A stretch of 64,000 nt of DNA, from positions 78,168 through 142,167 of the forward strand of contig DATAUC010000048.1 in NCBI GenBank assembly GCA_036268485.1, read 5' to 3'. The notes under the pieces are model-generated. The model made no database searches. It worked only from the letters and a program-made list of their open reading frames with translations, and had not been told where the DNA came from. Below are positions 63,368 through 64,000 of the stretch, piece by piece (the first letter of the stretch is position 1; each line of letters opens with the position of its first letter). Source of the DNA: Bog-473 sp036268485 (lineage in GTDB: Bacteria > Actinomycetota > Acidimicrobiia > Acidimicrobiales > RAAP-2). Made by a program: the position numbers and the translations under genes.

Positions 63368-63793
63368 TCAACCTCGGGCCCGGGTGATCCCGGCCCCCTG
63401 CAGCACATGGGCCTCCACCCCGGCCGCCCGCCAGGTGCTGTAGGTAATGCCCTTGCGCTCACCGTAGGCCTGAGCCACCTTTATGAACTGCTTTTCCAGG
63501 GCACTCAGGTCCTTGACCTGGGCCACCCGGGAGCGCTCATCGGTCAGGTCCTTCTGCTCTTGGAGGAGGTGGAGCTTGGTGAGGGCATCGGCATTGGCCA
63601 ACTGCGTGTCGATGGCGGCCAAGCGCTTGTCGATCGACGCCGGGGTGCGCTTGCGGCCCCGCTTGGGCTTTGACGTCTCCAGCGCTTCGAGGTAGTGCCG
63701 GACCGATGCGCTCTCGGCTCGACCCCGAGCCAGGGCGGCCTTGTGGCCTGTGCTCATGGGCTTGCGAGGAGCCGGAGTCTTTGCTTTTGCCAT
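63368..63793 (-). CDS. Conserved Lys/Arg-rich protein of unknown function
   Basis: 141 residues. The first 50 residues are basic (KAKTPAPRKPMSTGHKAALARGRAE, KPKRGRKRTPASIDKR); the middle is a long amphipathic helix with Leu-rich heptads (DTQLANADALTKLHLLQEQKDL), and the end has EKQFIKVAQAYGERKGITYSTWRAAGV. Looks like an actinobacterial protein I have seen next to purine genes, function unknown. Possible DNA or RNA binding from the basic N terminus. ATG start with a start-proximal gap to purQ of 9 bp (convergent). Confidence 0.7.
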   Translation of the reverse strand: MAKAKTPAPRKPMSTGHKAALARGRAESASVRHYLEALETSKPKRGRKRTPASIDKRLAAIDTQLANADALTKLHLLQEQKDLTDERSRVAQVKDLSALEKQFIKVAQAYGERKGITYSTWRAAGVEAHVLQGAGITRARG

Positions 63794-63887
63794 GTATCCA
63801 TTGTGCCGCGCCGAGCGGGGTCGGCGTGCCCTATTTAGAGATATTTCCGCGATCTATTCAGCTTGCAATTAAACCTTCAACATCGCT

Positions 63888-64000
63888 TCATGCCGCCTTT
63901 TTGATGACGGGATAGCGCTGTCGAGGGCCGGTGACGGTTCCTTTGGGACGACCCGGTCCGGCTCGAGCGGATTTCGGTGGACTGGCCGGAGTGCCGAGGG
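63888..64000 (-). CDS. Partial gene, C-terminal end with AT-hook-like motif
   Basis: On the minus strand a frame runs in from the right edge and stops at 63890-63888. The visible residues include PGRPKGTVTG, an AT-hook-like GRP core, and end RYPVIKKAA. This tail resembles those of some transposases, but the rest is missing and the product is not identified. The stretch 63835-63890 just after it is clearly AT-richer than the neighbours. Confidence 0.4.
   Translation of the reverse strand, partial: LGTPASPPKSARAGPGRPKGTVTGPRQRYPVIKKAA

Overview
The window looks like chromosomal DNA of a high-GC actinobacterium, most likely from the class Acidimicrobiia. This is inferred from gene content. It carries a dnaK-grpE-dnaJ-hspR-clpB heat-shock operon, two PPOX/F420-type flavin-fold enzymes, a WS/DGAT acyltransferase, many GTG starts and ATGA/GTGA overlaps, and two secreted proteins built from GYWLVASDGG-type repeats that are common in Acidimicrobiia. 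There is no phage, plasmid or CRISPR. The mobile DNA is one complete ISL3-type insertion sequence and possibly the end of another element at the right edge.

Layout. 1-10.4 kb: phosphate and general metabolism. It holds the end of pstS, then pstC and pstA (no pstB), a P-loop kinase, an SDR dehydrogenase without a normal start codon, a PrxQ peroxiredoxin, an orphan OmpR-type regulator, a translationally coupled PPOX-DUF2505-secreted hydrolase set, and a PiT phosphate transporter followed by two small partner genes. 10.5-18.1 kb: GyrI-like protein, WS/DGAT, patatin, NERD protein, a secreted protein, a 52-residue secreted peptide, a stand-alone cNMP-binding protein, an AAA+ ATPase behind strong dyads, and an HD hydrolase. 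18.2-25.7 kb: MarR regulator with operator, a 1292-residue fused asymmetric ABC exporter, and a class III cyclase-ATPase. 25.7-33.0 kb: a SWIM protein and SNF2 helicase pair, a small possible Zn protein, a beta-lactamase-fold hydrolase and an alpha/beta hydrolase. 33.2-34.7 kb: ISL3 element with 8-bp target duplication, inserted next to tRNA-Gly(CCC).

35-46.5 kb: membrane FeS oxidoreductase, F420/PPOX enzyme, divergent MFS/TetR pair with a perfect palindromic operator, aquaporin, K+ channel, Thr-rich secreted protein, a 57-residue basic protein, a second cNMP-binding protein, amt-PII, phosphoglycerate mutase and a uridine-kinase-like protein. 46.6-53.2 kb: heat-shock operon with an HspR-type (HAIR-like) operator. 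53.2-57.5 kb: a small unknown gene, two convergent secreted repeat proteins and a DJ-1/PfpI protein. 57.7-63.4 kb: purA-purD-purB-purC-purS-purQ, tightly overlapped but without purL. The window ends with a Lys/Arg-rich conserved protein and a partial gene.

How parts may work together (inference): pst and PiT give two routes for phosphate uptake. One cyclase-domain protein and two stand-alone cNMP-binding proteins suggest cyclic-nucleotide signalling. MarR and TetR each control a neighbouring exporter from an obvious operator. Amt and PII form the usual ammonium uptake and sensing pair.
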